64,000 nucleotides of DNA, from NCBI RefSeq assembly GCF_028595325.1, contig NZ_JAQQXR010000001.1:868001-932000 (forward strand). The letters run 5' to 3'. A program made the translations under genes and the position numbers. The stretch comes from Janthinobacterium fluminis (GTDB taxonomy: Bacteria; Pseudomonadota; Gammaproteobacteria; Burkholderiales; Burkholderiaceae_D). Shown piece by piece: positions 42,557 through 53,001 of this stretch (positions within the stretch are counted from its first letter, which is position 1; the number at the start of each line of letters is the position of its first letter). Under the pieces are notes generated by a model. It saw only the letters and a program-made list of their open reading frames with translations. It searched no databases and was not told the DNA's origin.

Positions 42557-43267
42557 ATGCCGCTCATTCAGTATTTTCAACTCAAGTACGAAAACTGGAC
42601 GCTGCAAGGCGACATCCACGTCGCGCCGCTGGACAAGCGCGTGTTGTTTATCCACGGCGCCGGCGCCAGCAGCCGCAGCAGGTTCGCCGAGCTGCGCCGC
42701 GAACTGCACGAGCGCGGCGTCGGCTCGACCGCCTTCGACTGCGTCGGCCACGGCGCCACCGGCGGCGCGATGGCGCAGTCCTCGCTGCACAGCCGCACCA
42801 GCCAGGCTGCGGCCGTGGCCGCCGCCACCGGCATGGGAAAGCAGGCGTTGGCGGTCTTCGGCTTCAGCATGGGGGCCTACAACGCCATCCGGCTGACGCA
42901 GCAGATGCGCGTCGACGCGCTGATCCTGGTGGTGCCGGGCATTTACGACCCGCGCGCCTACGCCTTGCCGTTCGGGCCGCGCTTCAGCGCCGCAATTCGG
43001 CGCGAGCGCAGCTGGATCGACAGCGACGCCTGGGGCATCCTGGCCGAATTCACCGGCGACCTGCTGGTGATCGCGGCGGCGGACGACGCCGTCATTCCGG
43101 CCGAGATCCCGCAGCGCCTGGTGGCGTCGGCGCTGGTGGCGCGCTCGCGCAGGCTGCACGTGGTCGCGGGCGCGACGCACAACCATTTGTTTGCGCTGCT
43201 GCGCGAGCGTCCCGAGGAGCTGGATGCGACGATGGCGCTGATTATGGGGTGTGTCGAGGTTGCCTAG
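42557..43267 (+). CDS. Alpha/beta-fold hydrolase
   Basis: A 236-residue hydrolase. VLFIHGAGASSRSRF gives the oxyanion loop, GFSMGAYNA the nucleophile elbow (Ser), AAADDAVIP the acid and GATHNHLFAL the histidine. No signal peptide or lid domain is visible, so it should be a small cytoplasmic esterase, lipase or thioesterase. It follows the FadB-like gene by 90 bases but behind a terminator. The substrate is not predictable. It is convergent with the toxin-like gene, with only 8 bases between the stop codons. Confidence 0.85.
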   Translation: MPLIQYFQLKYENWTLQGDIHVAPLDKRVLFIHGAGASSRSRFAELRRELHERGVGSTAFDCVGHGATGGAMAQSSLHSRTSQAAAVAAATGMGKQALAVFGFSMGAYNAIRLTQQMRVDALILVVPGIYDPRAYALPFGPRFSAAIRRERSWIDSDAWGILAEFTGDLLVIAAADDAVIPAEIPQRLVASALVARSRRLHVVAGATHNHLFALLRERPEELDATMALIMGCVEVA

Positions 43268-43275
43268 CGGAGTCA

Positions 43276-44559
43276 TTATGGGGCATGGGCCGGCGGTGGG
43301 ATTTTATTGACGCTGATCCCTTGCACAATATCGGCTTCGGATAATCGGCGCCAAGCTTTGTTCCTGTGGATTTCCCATCTTGAAAAATCAAAATCCCGGT
43401 TGTCCATTGCATCGAAACGCTGGCCATTGATGTTTAGCCAATGGTGGTTGGTGTACTTGTCGTCCTCGTTATCGGAGCCGCTTACGCGTACTCCGTCGGC
43501 TACGGATTCAATTCTCACATTGGCGATTCCAAAAATGTTTTCCGCTATATATTTAGTCATCTCGCTGATGCTCCTGCAATCCCCCTCGTATTTTTTATTG
43601 CTTTTATCATCATGTTCCAACAATCTCTCTGGTGGGTTGTAGCTTCGCGAATACGCCATATTTGCAAAAATTCTCGCGTTGATCTCTTTTATGACGGAAT
43701 AAGAATCTGACAGGTCAATGTTATCCGGTATCCATTTTCTTATATTTTTCTCATGCCGGTTTGCGGTTTCATGCATTGTCGCTTCTCTCCTCAGGACCAT
43801 ACTATGTTCCTGTTTCGCACGCTCGGGTATTTCCCGGGTTTTTTTATCGCGGGATTCCTTCATTACTTTTTCAGATGCGGCTACCCTCATATGCGTGTTG
43901 TTCCTGAGTCCTTCAAAATAAGAAATTGGCGGTAGTTTCTTAGGTTTTCTCGCGCCTGAGCTTTCATCCAATAATTCCAATCCTCGGCTCGGCGACTTTT
44001 CCTCCTCCTCCGTGATAAGGCTGAGGCTGGCCGACTTTTCCTCCTCTTCCGTGATAAGACTGAGGCTGGCGCTCTCCGCTTTTTTGAGAAACCGAATGTT
44101 GCCGTCCTTTATCCAGCCAGCTTGACCGCCACGGGTGCTGACCCATGTGTGGTCCTTGCTCCAGCTAAACAATCCTGGAAGGCTGAAACTGAGCTCCGCA
44201 GCGCCTTTCTCAACGACTACCTCATCGCCGTTTTTAAGGCTCACTATCACATCGTGTGGAGCAACCTTTTTCCTCAGATTCGAATCCGATGTTAACGTAT
44301 ATATGCCTGGAATTTGAACGCGTTGAATAATGCCGGCTGCCTGGCGTTGCGCCGTCAACCTGGCGCTCCCGTTGATGCGCTCAAGCAGCGTTTTTTGCCG
44401 ATGCGCGCCAGGGCCGTCTTGTGCCTTTGCGGCGAGTGCCAGTTGCGCCGCCGCCGCGGGGCGCTTGTCGCTGAAGGCCGGCGACGCGGCTGTTTGTCCG
44501 CCCGACAAAGGGGCCGATTGCTGCGCGTGGTGCGTTGTGGGCTGCGCCGGTGCTTTCAT
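43276..44559 (-). CDS. Orphan toxin-like protein with cargo-type N-terminus and possible Cys-His-Asp domain
   Basis: A 427-residue protein with much lower GC than its neighbours. Residues 1-85 are disordered, with AFSDKRPAAAAQLALAAKAQ and an IIQRV end. This resembles the D-RP-A-Q leaders found before eCIS-core (DUF4157) domains in secreted cargo proteins, though that domain is absent. An SH3-like part follows (about 85-160), then two copies of SASLSLITEEEEK (163-188), a basic helical linker and a C-terminal domain from about 285. The only cysteine, C328 (KYEGDCRSISEM), with H373 (NHHWL) and D383 (RFDAMDN), fits a transglutaminase- or papain-like triad. GGAGATC precedes the ATG. Role as toxin is inference; no immunity gene is evident. 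Confidence 0.75.
   Translation of the reverse strand: MKAPAQPTTHHAQQSAPLSGGQTAASPAFSDKRPAAAAQLALAAKAQDGPGAHRQKTLLERINGSARLTAQRQAAGIIQRVQIPGIYTLTSDSNLRKKVAPHDVIVSLKNGDEVVVEKGAAELSFSLPGLFSWSKDHTWVSTRGGQAGWIKDGNIRFLKKAESASLSLITEEEEKSASLSLITEEEEKSPSRGLELLDESSGARKPKKLPPISYFEGLRNNTHMRVAASEKVMKESRDKKTREIPERAKQEHSMVLRREATMHETANRHEKNIRKWIPDNIDLSDSYSVIKEINARIFANMAYSRSYNPPERLLEHDDKSNKKYEGDCRSISEMTKYIAENIFGIANVRIESVADGVRVSGSDNEDDKYTNHHWLNINGQRFDAMDNRDFDFSRWEIHRNKAWRRLSEADIVQGISVNKIPPPAHAP
43996..44073 (-). repeat. Two 39-bp tandem repeats inside the toxin-like gene
   Basis: Copies at 44035-44073 and 43996-44034 each encode SASLSLITEEEEK and differ at only a few bases. The exact in-frame duplication extends an acidic linker and points to a recent slippage or recombination event. 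Confidence 0.9.
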
Positions 44560-44699
44560 GCGATCTCCGTTTTGGGGCTGCCACAGGGCGTTTCCTGGCA
44601 GCGACGCTCGTGCGGGATCCTCAAGCTTACCTCAGATATGGCTGAATGGCGCATATGCCCACGCCAAACTTGGGGCGGCGGCCTTTCCGTCGAACGGCG

Positions 44700-45089
44700 T
44701 TAGCGCAGGTGGCAGACCGCTTCGATGCGGTTGCCGTCCGGGTCGAGCAGGAAGGCGGCGTAATAGGATGGGTGATAGTCGCGCAGGCCGGGTGCGCCGT
44801 TGTCGCTGCCGCCGTGTTCCAGGCCGGCGCGCCAGAATGCCTCGACGGCCGCGCGCGACGGCGCCTTGAAGCAGCAGTGGCGGCGCGGCGCGTCTTCCGG
44901 CCGGGCGCCGTGGCGCACGGAAAAGTAGCTGCGGCCGGGATGGTCGGCGTCGCAGCGTTCGCCGTAGCCTATCCACGCCTCGGCGTGGTCCGATCCCACT
45001 TTGGCGACCCCGAGGGCGGCAAACACGGCGTCGTAGAAGCGCTCCGCCTTGTGCAAGTCGGCGACGGTGACGGAAACATGGTCCAGCAT
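44700..45089 (-). CDS. VOC (glyoxalase/bleomycin-resistance) family protein
   Basis: A 129-residue single-unit vicinal-oxygen-chelate protein: MLDHVSVTVADLHKAERFYD opens the first beta-alpha-beta-beta-beta module, and YYAAFLLDPDGNRIEAVCH ends the second. His and Glu at the strand ends (DHVSV, RIEAV) are usual metal ligands. ATG 45089 has GGGATG nearby; ATG 45095 is an alternative. Members include lyases, dioxygenases and resistance proteins, and the reaction is not predictable here. It is followed by the toxin-like gene in the same orientation after a 140-base gap. Confidence 0.85.
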   Translation of the reverse strand: MLDHVSVTVADLHKAERFYDAVFAALGVAKVGSDHAEAWIGYGERCDADHPGRSYFSVRHGARPEDAPRRHCCFKAPSRAAVEAFWRAGLEHGGSDNGAPGLRDYHPSYYAAFLLDPDGNRIEAVCHLR

Positions 45090-45150
45090 GGGCATCCCGG
45101 CATTGAGTATGGAGGCCCAAGCATAGCGCACATGGCGGCGCCGGCCAATC

Positions 45151-45387
45151 TCAGCTCCGCGCCAGGCGCCGCAGCAATTTCTGGCTGATGCTTTGCACCC
45201 GCGGCCCGAACAGCACCACGGCGAGGAAGGCGACCGGCCAGGCGGCCATGAAGGCATGGCGCCACTTGGCGAGGAAGTCCGGGGGCAGGCCGATGTTGAT
45301 CCAGGTGACCCACAGCGACATCAATGTGGTCATGGTCAGGGACATGAGAAAAGCGAAGATAAAGCGCAGGCGCAGGGCGTCGGACAT
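45151..45387 (-). CDS. DUF2798 small membrane protein
   Basis: A 78-residue protein with two hydrophobic segments (RFIFAFLMSLTMTTLMSLWV and FMAAWPVAFLAVVLFGP) separated by a short polar loop, matching the DUF2798 family of two-helix inner-membrane proteins of unknown role. GGAG lies 7 bases before ATG 45387. It diverges from the LysR gene across a short region with a palindrome, so it is the most likely target of that regulator. Confidence 0.8.
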   Translation of the reverse strand: MSDALRLRFIFAFLMSLTMTTLMSLWVTWINIGLPPDFLAKWRHAFMAAWPVAFLAVVLFGPRVQSISQKLLRRLARS

Positions 45388-45428
45388 GGTGTTCTCCAGA
45401 GGTGTTGTGAGTGTTTGCATAGCGTAAC

Positions 45429-45441
45429 AACTTGCGAAGTT
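45429..45441. promoter_or_regulatory. LysR-type operator candidate
   Basis: The palindrome AACTT-GCG-AAGTT lies in the 100-base gap between the divergent DUF2798 and LysR genes, where LysR regulators usually bind to control themselves and the neighbour. Confidence 0.4.
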
Positions 45442-45487
45442 CTATACTAGAGCGTAAATTTCAATTTCAAATTCCAAAAGTGAAACC

Positions 45488-46381
45488 ATGCTCGACGATT
45501 TAGCGCTGTTTGTTGCCATCGTGGAGGCGGGCAGCCTGAACGCCGCCGCCGCCAAAGAGGAGGTGCCCGCCGCCACGGTGACGCGCCGCCTGCAAAAACT
45601 GGAGCGCACGCTCGGCTATCGCCTGCTGAACCGCAGCGCGCGGCGCATGCAGCCGACGGCGGAGGGCTGGCAGTATTACGAGCAGTGCCGCCCGCTGGTG
45701 CACGCGCTGCGCCAAGCCACGCAGCGCCTCGACGCCAGCCTGGGCGCGCTGTCGGGCACGATCCGCGTGCTGGCGCCGGTGAATTTCGCTAGCGGCCTGC
45801 TGACGCCGGCCTGGATCAGCTTCATGCAGCAGTACCCGGACATCAATCTGGAGCTGGAGTTGTCGAACCAGGTCCAGGATCTGGTCGGCAGCGGCGCCGA
45901 CTTGGCCATACGTTCCGGCGCGCCGCCCGATTCGGGGCTGATGCAGCGTGGCCTGGGCAAGTCCGAGCTGGTGCTGGTGGCGGCGCCTTCTTATCTGGCC
46001 GGCGCCGGCGCGCCGGGCGACGCCGCCGCCTTGAACGAGCACGCCTTGCTGGTGGCCGAGCCGCTGCGCGAGTGGCGGCTGCGCGATCCGGCCAACGGCG
46101 CGGAAGTGCTGATTCAGCCGCGGGCGCGCATGCGCGTCAATGAGATGCGCCTGGCCGTGGAGCTGGCCGAGGCCGGCCTGGGCATCGTCCTGTGTCCGCT
46201 GCTGCAGTGCCGCGAGCTGATCGTGCAGGGCCGTCTGGTGCGCTTGCTGCCGGAATGGATGCCGCCGCCGCGCCACGTCTACGCCGTCTGGCCGCAGCAG
46301 CGCTACCTGCCGGCGCGCGTGCGCGCCTTGCTGGAGCACCTGGCCGCTTTCGCCGCCGGCAATCCCTTGCTGAATTCCTAA
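45488..46381 (+). CDS. LysR-family transcriptional regulator
   Basis: A 297-residue regulator. The winged helix-turn-helix is at 1-60 (LALFVAIVEAGSLNAAAAKE, VTRRLQKLERTLGYRLLNR), followed by a periplasmic-binding-like effector domain about 90-290 (GTIRVLAPVNFASGLLTPAW; AELAEAGLGIVLCPLL-type end segment). It belongs to the CrgA/AaeR-like group that often controls the adjacent divergent gene, here the DUF2798 membrane protein, through the palindrome in between. The effector is unknown. Confidence 0.92.
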   Translation: MLDDLALFVAIVEAGSLNAAAAKEEVPAATVTRRLQKLERTLGYRLLNRSARRMQPTAEGWQYYEQCRPLVHALRQATQRLDASLGALSGTIRVLAPVNFASGLLTPAWISFMQQYPDINLELELSNQVQDLVGSGADLAIRSGAPPDSGLMQRGLGKSELVLVAAPSYLAGAGAPGDAAALNEHALLVAEPLREWRLRDPANGAEVLIQPRARMRVNEMRLAVELAEAGLGIVLCPLLQCRELIVQGRLVRLLPEWMPPPRHVYAVWPQQRYLPARVRALLEHLAAFAAGNPLLNS

Positions 46382-46398
46382 GCCGAGGCCAATCTTTC

Positions 46399-46452
46399 TG
46401 CAACTGCTTGCATAAACAAATATGCCGGCCTACAATTGTGCAACCAGTTGCA
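46399..46452 (+). promoter_or_regulatory. Twin operators flanking the fadH promoter
   Basis: TGCAACTGCTTGCA (46399-46412) and TGCAACCAGTTGCA (46439-46452) are two copies of one 14-bp palindrome with TGCAA half-sites, both followed by TAAA. Their centres are 40 bases apart, one overlapping the -35 and the other just downstream of the -10. This is the layout expected for cooperative repression. Confidence 0.6.
46408..46436 (+). promoter_or_regulatory. Sigma-70 promoter of fadH
   Basis: TTGCAT (46408-46413) and TACAAT (46431-46436) with an exact 17-base spacer, 35 bases before the fadH ATG. Confidence 0.65.
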
Positions 46453-46455
46453 TAA

Positions 46456-48492
<2,037 letters not shown>

Positions 48493-48552
48493 TCGCATCC
48501 GGGTGGCGCCGGATACCCTGGTTTTCAATGCAGTGCTTATACAGGAGGCTTC

Positions 48553-48984
48553 ATGACTACATCCCCTTTGACTTTACAACCGGCCGTGGCGGCGTCGCTG
48601 GCTACCTGGCACGAGATGGTGGCCAGCCGCAATCTCGACAATCTGCTGGCGATCGTGCATCCGGACGCCGTGTTTCGTTCGCCGTTGGCGAACAGCGCCT
48701 ACCATTCGTCGGCGGCGGTGGCGCTGGCGCTGGGCACCGTCATCAATGTGTTCGAGAACTTCCGCTATCACCGCCAACTGGCCTCCGACGACGGCTTGAA
48801 CGTCGTGCTGGAATTCAGCGCCAACGTCGGCGACCGGCAGCTCAAGGGCATCGACCTGGTGCGCTTCGACGAAGACGGCAAGATCGTCGAGTTTGAAGTG
48901 ATGGTGCGGCCGCTGAGCGGATTGCAGGCGCTGGGGCTGGAAATGGGCAAGCGCCTGGGCGAGCGCATGGCCGCCTTCAAATAA
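48553..48984 (+). CDS. NTF2-like (SnoaL-type) protein
   Basis: A 143-residue single-domain NTF2-like protein: LATWHEMVASRNLDNLLAIV followed by HPDAVFRSPL is the typical first helix and strand, and LVRFDEDGKIVEFEVMVRP the last beta-hairpin. The family includes small isomerases, hydratases and ligand carriers, and no catalytic residue set is decisive here. It lies 60 bases after fadH in the same direction with AGGAGG before the ATG and may be cotranscribed. Function unknown. Confidence 0.82.
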   Translation: MTTSPLTLQPAVAASLATWHEMVASRNLDNLLAIVHPDAVFRSPLANSAYHSSAAVALALGTVINVFENFRYHRQLASDDGLNVVLEFSANVGDRQLKGIDLVRFDEDGKIVEFEVMVRPLSGLQALGLEMGKRLGERMAAFK

Positions 48985-49054
48985 GCGGCAATGGATAGCC
49001 GGCGCCGTATGGGATAATGAGCGCCCTGTAGATGCCGGCACAATCACTCCCTTC

Positions 49055-49609
49055 ATGTCCTTACCCCACGCACTGATTACCGCCTTGATGGAGCGGCCCT
49101 GTTCCGGTCTGGAGCTGGCGCGCCGCTTCGATCTGTCCATCGGCCATTTTTGGCACGCCACGCATCAGCAGATATATCGGGAACTGGGCCGCCTGGAGGA
49201 GCAGGGCTGGGTGGCATCGCTGCCGCCGGAGACGGGGCGCGGACGCAAGAAGGTCTATCGGGCCTTGCCGGCCGGACGGGAAGAGCTGACGCGCTGGGTC
49301 GGCGAGAGCCGCGACCCGAAGCCGATGCGCGACGAATTGATGCTGCGCCTGCGCGCCGAGGTGCTGGTCGGCCCGACCGCCGTCATGGACGAGATACAGC
49401 GGCACCTGGAGGTGCACCGCGCAAGGCTGGCGCTGTACCGGGAAATCGAGGCGCGCGACTTCCCGCCCGGCGACGCCTCGCGCGAGCGGCAGATCCAGCA
49501 CCTGGTGCTGGACGCCGGCCTGATGCTGGAGGCGCTGTGGGTCGAGTGGTCGGAAAAGGCGCTGAAGGTGCTGTCCTCAAGCGCCGCAAAGGACGCCGAC
49601 GCCGAGTAA
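49055..49609 (+). CDS. PadR-family transcriptional regulator
   Basis: A 184-residue regulator with the PadR winged helix (SLPHALITALMERPCSGLEL; HQQIYRELGRLEEQGWV) and a C-terminal coiled dimerisation part of the Vir_act_alpha_C type (about 95-175). PadR proteins repress phenolic-acid, multidrug or stress genes. It follows the NTF2-like gene by 70 bases and could control the nearby fadH or itself; the TGCAAC twin sites before fadH are a candidate target, unproven. It is convergent with the universal stress protein gene. Confidence 0.88.
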   Translation: MSLPHALITALMERPCSGLELARRFDLSIGHFWHATHQQIYRELGRLEEQGWVASLPPETGRGRKKVYRALPAGREELTRWVGESRDPKPMRDELMLRLRAEVLVGPTAVMDEIQRHLEVHRARLALYREIEARDFPPGDASRERQIQHLVLDAGLMLEALWVEWSEKALKVLSSSAAKDADAE

Positions 49610-49618
49610 ACCGCCGGC

Positions 49619-50458
49619 TTAATGCGACATCAGCACCGGCACCGTCATCGTCTGCAGCACGGTCTTGGTGACGCCGCCCAGCAGCATTTCGCGGAAGCGG
49701 CTGTGGCCGTAGCCGCCCATGACGATCAAATCCGAATCCTGGTCGGAGGCCAGCGAGAGCAGGGCGTTGCCGACGTCGATGTCGGTGTGCTGCGGCAGCA
49801 CTTCGACCTTGACGCCGTGGCGCGCCAGCACCAGCGCGATGTCGGCGCCGGGCAGCTCGCCGTGCACGCCCTGGCGCTTGGACGGATTGAACAGGGCCAG
49901 CGCGACGTTGTCGGCGCGGCGCAGCAGCGGCAGCGCGTTGGTCAGCGCCCGCGTCGATTCCATGCTGCCGTCCCAGGCGACCAGCGCGCGCTTGCCGACG
50001 CTGGGGAAGTGGCCGGCATACGGCACGATCAACACCGGCCGCGCGCTATTGAGCACCACATATTCGGGCAGGTCGGGGATAATCCGGGTCCGGCCCTCGT
50101 CCAGGTCGCACTGGCTGAGCACCACCAGGTCGCTGTAGCGCGCCTGCAGCGACAGGCCGCCCTGCGGATCGTCGTTGAGCAGCCGGCTTTCGTAGGTGTT
50201 CACGCCAGCCGCCTTGGCCAGCGACTCGAACTGCGCCAGCGCGGTGCGGGCGTGGTCCATCTCGGTGTTGATGCGCCCGGCCAGGATGGCGCCGGTCAGG
50301 TCGACGGCGTCGGCCTGGTAGATGGCGCCGGAAATGCCGCTCAACGCCGCGCCGACCAGATGCGCGCCTTCGGCCACGGCCAGCGCGGCGGCGACGCGGA
50401 TGCGCTCGGGCGCGTGTTTGGATTGGTCGGCGTGTACCAGAATCGTTTTGTAGGCCAT
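49619..50458 (-). CDS. Universal stress protein, two UspA domains
   Basis: A 279-residue tandem UspA protein. Domain 1 (1-145) starts AYKTILVHADQSKHAPERI. Domain 2 (about 155-279) holds the ATP-binding GGYGHSRFREMLLGGVTKTV (G-2x-G-9x-G-[ST]), so only the C-terminal half looks nucleotide-binding. Such proteins help survive starvation and oxidative stress. ATG 50458 has AAGGAC about 7 bases upstream; the frame extends further but without similarity. Confidence 0.9.
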   Translation of the reverse strand: MAYKTILVHADQSKHAPERIRVAAALAVAEGAHLVGAALSGISGAIYQADAVDLTGAILAGRINTEMDHARTALAQFESLAKAAGVNTYESRLLNDDPQGGLSLQARYSDLVVLSQCDLDEGRTRIIPDLPEYVVLNSARPVLIVPYAGHFPSVGKRALVAWDGSMESTRALTNALPLLRRADNVALALFNPSKRQGVHGELPGADIALVLARHGVKVEVLPQHTDIDVGNALLSLASDQDSDLIVMGGYGHSRFREMLLGGVTKTVLQTMTVPVLMSH

Positions 50459-50729
50459 GTCGTGTCCTTGTCTATGTGGGGGCTTGCCCGGCGCTTGTCG
50501 CCGCGCCCTTGCGCGGGGCCGGTGCTCAAAGCGTAGAGGCCGGATGGCGCTGAGTCCACAAATATTCGCAGGGCTCAAGGGGTGTTTATGGAATTTTTGA
50601 TCTACATCAAATTAAAAAGTGCATGCTGTTTCTAGTATGCACATCTACCGGATTCGGCATGCGCGACACGCCGCGCGGCCGGTCTGGTCGCGTCCGTATG
50701 GGCGCCGGTTTTACTCATTAAAGGAAGAC

Positions 50730-52574
50730 ATGGAAATCGGTAACAGAAGCGCCGCCGCACTGGGCGCGAGCACCACGCTGGGCGAATTGTTCGCCTGGCG
50801 CGTCAGCCAAACCCCGCAGGCCGAGGCATATCGCCAGTTCGACGCGCAGAGCGCGCAGTGGATCAGTTACACCTGGGCCGAGATGGCCGCGCGCGTCGCC
50901 GCCTGCGCCGCCGCGCTGGCCGCGCTGGAGCTGCCGCACGCGGCCAAGGTGGCGATCCTGCTGCCGAACGGCGTCGAGGCCGTCTGCATCGACCAGGCCA
51001 GCCTGGCGCTGGGCATGGTGCCGGTGCCGATGCACGCGCTCGACAACCCCGACAGCATCGCCTACATCGTCAACGACTGCGACGCCTCCGTGCTGGTGGT
51101 GACGAACTACGCGCAGTGGGCGGCGATCGCCGGCGCGGCCGCGGCCATGCCGGCGCTGAAGCTGGTGGCGGTGGCCGGCGGCGACATTCCGGCGCATCCG
51201 GCGGCGCCGGCCTCGGGGCCGGTGATGCTGGTGGCGCTGCGCGACTGGCTGGCCGTGGCCGCCGGTTCCAGCCCGGCGCGCCTGCCGGCGGTGGCCGCCG
51301 CCGACCTGGCGGCCATCGTCTACACCTCCGGCACCACCGGCAAGCCGAAAGGGGTGATGCTGACGCACGCGAACATCCTGGCCAATGTGCGCGCGCTGAC
51401 CGGCTGCGTCAAGGTCGGCACGGCCGACGTGTTCCTGTCCTTCCTGCCGCTGTCGCACACCTTCGAGCGCACGGTCGGCTACTACCTGCCGATCGCCGCC
51501 GGCAGTTGCGTCGCCTACGTGCGCTCGGTGGCGCAGATCGCCGACGACCTGCAGGCGGTGCGCCCGACGGCGCTGGTGTCGGTGCCGCGCATCTACGAAC
51601 GCTTCCACGCCAAGCTGGAGGAGACGATGGCCGCGTCCGGCGCCGTCACGCGCGCGCTGTTCGCGCTGGCGCAGGCGGTCGGCTGGCGCCAGTTCAGCCG
51701 GCGCCAGCACTTGCCGCCGGCGGCCGGCGGCGCGGCCTGGCTGGACGCGCTGCTGGAGCCGCTGACGCGGCGCCTGGTGGCGCGCAAGGTGCTGGCCCGT
51801 TTTGGCGGCCGGCTGCGCTTCGCCGTCTGCGGCGGCGCGCCGATGTCGCAGGCTGTCGCGCAATGCTTCCTCGGCATGGGGCTGCCGCTGCTGCAGGGCT
51901 ACGGCATGACGGAAACCTCGCCGGTGGTGTGCAACAACACGGTTGAAGACAACTGGCCCGCCACCGTCGGCAAGGTGCTCGACGGCGTGCAGGTGCGCAT
52001 CGGCGAGAACCAGGAACTGCAGGTGCGCGGCGCCAGCGTCATGCGCGGCTACTGGAAGCGTCCGGAGGACAGCGCCAACACCTTCACCGGCGACGGCTGG
52101 CTGCGCACCGGCGACCAGGCCAGCATCGTCGACGGACGCGTGCGCATCACCGGCCGTATCAAGGAAATCATCGTCACCTCGACCGGCGAGAAGGTCGCGC
52201 CGGCCGACCTGGAGCTGGCCATCATCGCCGACGCCCTGTTCGACCAGGCTTTCGTCATCGGCGAAAACCGGCCCTTCGTGGCGGCCTTCGTGGTGCTGAA
52301 CCCGGCGGCCTGGGCGGCGCTGGCGCGCCGGCTCAACGTCGCCGACGAGCCGGCCAGCCTGGGCCTGAATGCCGTGCGCGACGCCGCGCTGGCGCAGATC
52401 CAGCAGATGTGCAAGAGCTTCCCGGCGTATGCGGTGCCGCGCGCGGTGCGCATGGAGCTGACGCCGTGGTCGATTGAAAACTCGCTGATGACGCCGACGC
52501 TGAAACTCAAGCGCAAGAACTTGCTGGCGCACTTCGAGGGCGAGACCGAGGACGTCTACCGCAAGCGCGGCTAG
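50730..52574 (+). CDS. Long-chain fatty-acid-CoA ligase (FAA1 type)
   Basis: A 614-residue long-chain acyl-CoA synthetase. AMP-binding motifs are YTSGTTGKPKGVML, GYGMTETSPVV, GDGWLRTGD and GRIKEIIVTSTGEKVAP. The insertion between the two halves (FHAKLEETMAASGAVTRALF and following) is the hallmark of the FAA1/ACSL group. It activates free fatty acids for beta-oxidation or lipid synthesis at the inner membrane. AAGGAAGA lies just before ATG 50730. It is monocistronic: it is followed by a palindromic repeat and the cobalamin riboswitch. The 270 bases upstream towards the divergent stress protein hold no other gene. Confidence 0.9.
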   Translation: MEIGNRSAAALGASTTLGELFAWRVSQTPQAEAYRQFDAQSAQWISYTWAEMAARVAACAAALAALELPHAAKVAILLPNGVEAVCIDQASLALGMVPVPMHALDNPDSIAYIVNDCDASVLVVTNYAQWAAIAGAAAAMPALKLVAVAGGDIPAHPAAPASGPVMLVALRDWLAVAAGSSPARLPAVAAADLAAIVYTSGTTGKPKGVMLTHANILANVRALTGCVKVGTADVFLSFLPLSHTFERTVGYYLPIAAGSCVAYVRSVAQIADDLQAVRPTALVSVPRIYERFHAKLEETMAASGAVTRALFALAQAVGWRQFSRRQHLPPAAGGAAWLDALLEPLTRRLVARKVLARFGGRLRFAVCGGAPMSQAVAQCFLGMGLPLLQGYGMTETSPVVCNNTVEDNWPATVGKVLDGVQVRIGENQELQVRGASVMRGYWKRPEDSANTFTGDGWLRTGDQASIVDGRVRITGRIKEIIVTSTGEKVAPADLELAIIADALFDQAFVIGENRPFVAAFVVLNPAAWAALARRLNVADEPASLGLNAVRDAALAQIQQMCKSFPAYAVPRAVRMELTPWSIENSLMTPTLKLKRKNLLAHFEGETEDVYRKRG

Positions 52575-52584
52575 GCCCCTCCCC

Positions 52585-52639
52585 GGGGACAGACCACGAT
52601 TTTCAAGAAATTATTTCTTGAAAATCGTGGTCTGTCCCC
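52585..52639. repeat. 26-bp perfect palindrome of the same repeat family as 25573-25635
   Basis: Arms 52585-52610 and 52614-52639 are perfectly complementary with a 3-base loop. The outer 18 bases GGGGACAGACCACGATTT equal those of the palindrome after purL, while the inner bases differ but still pair perfectly. It ends the acyl-CoA ligase region and may also act as a terminator, although no T-run follows. Confidence 0.85.
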
Positions 52640-52699
52640 AGCTTGCTATTTGTGCAGCCGCAACCTATACTTCGCCCGTATTGCTTTCGGTATTTGCCA

Positions 52700-52890
52700 G
52701 CGGTCGTTGGCGAGTTTAAATGGGAAGCCGGTGAATTTTTCCGCATGGAAAAACAATGCCGGCGCTGCCCCCGCAACGGTAATCGAGTAAAAGGGTTTGC
52801 AGTATGCCACTGTGCTTCGCATGGGAAGGCGTAAACCCAGGCAGTTCCGGCCCCCGGAGCGCCACTCGTCAGCCCGGAAACCAGCCCAAA
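52700..52890 (+). ncRNA. Cobalamin riboswitch
   Basis: The conserved landmarks occur in order: GGGAAGCCGGTGAA (52722-52735), the B12-box segment GCTGCCCCCGCAACGGTAA (52764-52782), GCCACTG (52806-52812), ATGGGAAGGC (52821-52830) and AGCCCGGAAACCAGCC (52871-52886). This matches the class-I cobalamin riboswitch. It lies about 110 bases before cbtB, so adenosylcobalamin should shut off cobalt import and the whole downstream operon. No clear T-run terminator is visible before cbtB, so translational control at its ribosome binding site is likely. Confidence 0.93.
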
Positions 52891-53001
52891 GCCTGTTAAG
52901 CGTTTGTATCGCGGAGGGCGATCCAGGTGGTATGCTGCACTCCGCACCCATCTTTTCTCTCCGGTTACAAGCTTCCCAAGTTTTCCTCTGGAAAGAACAT
53001 C

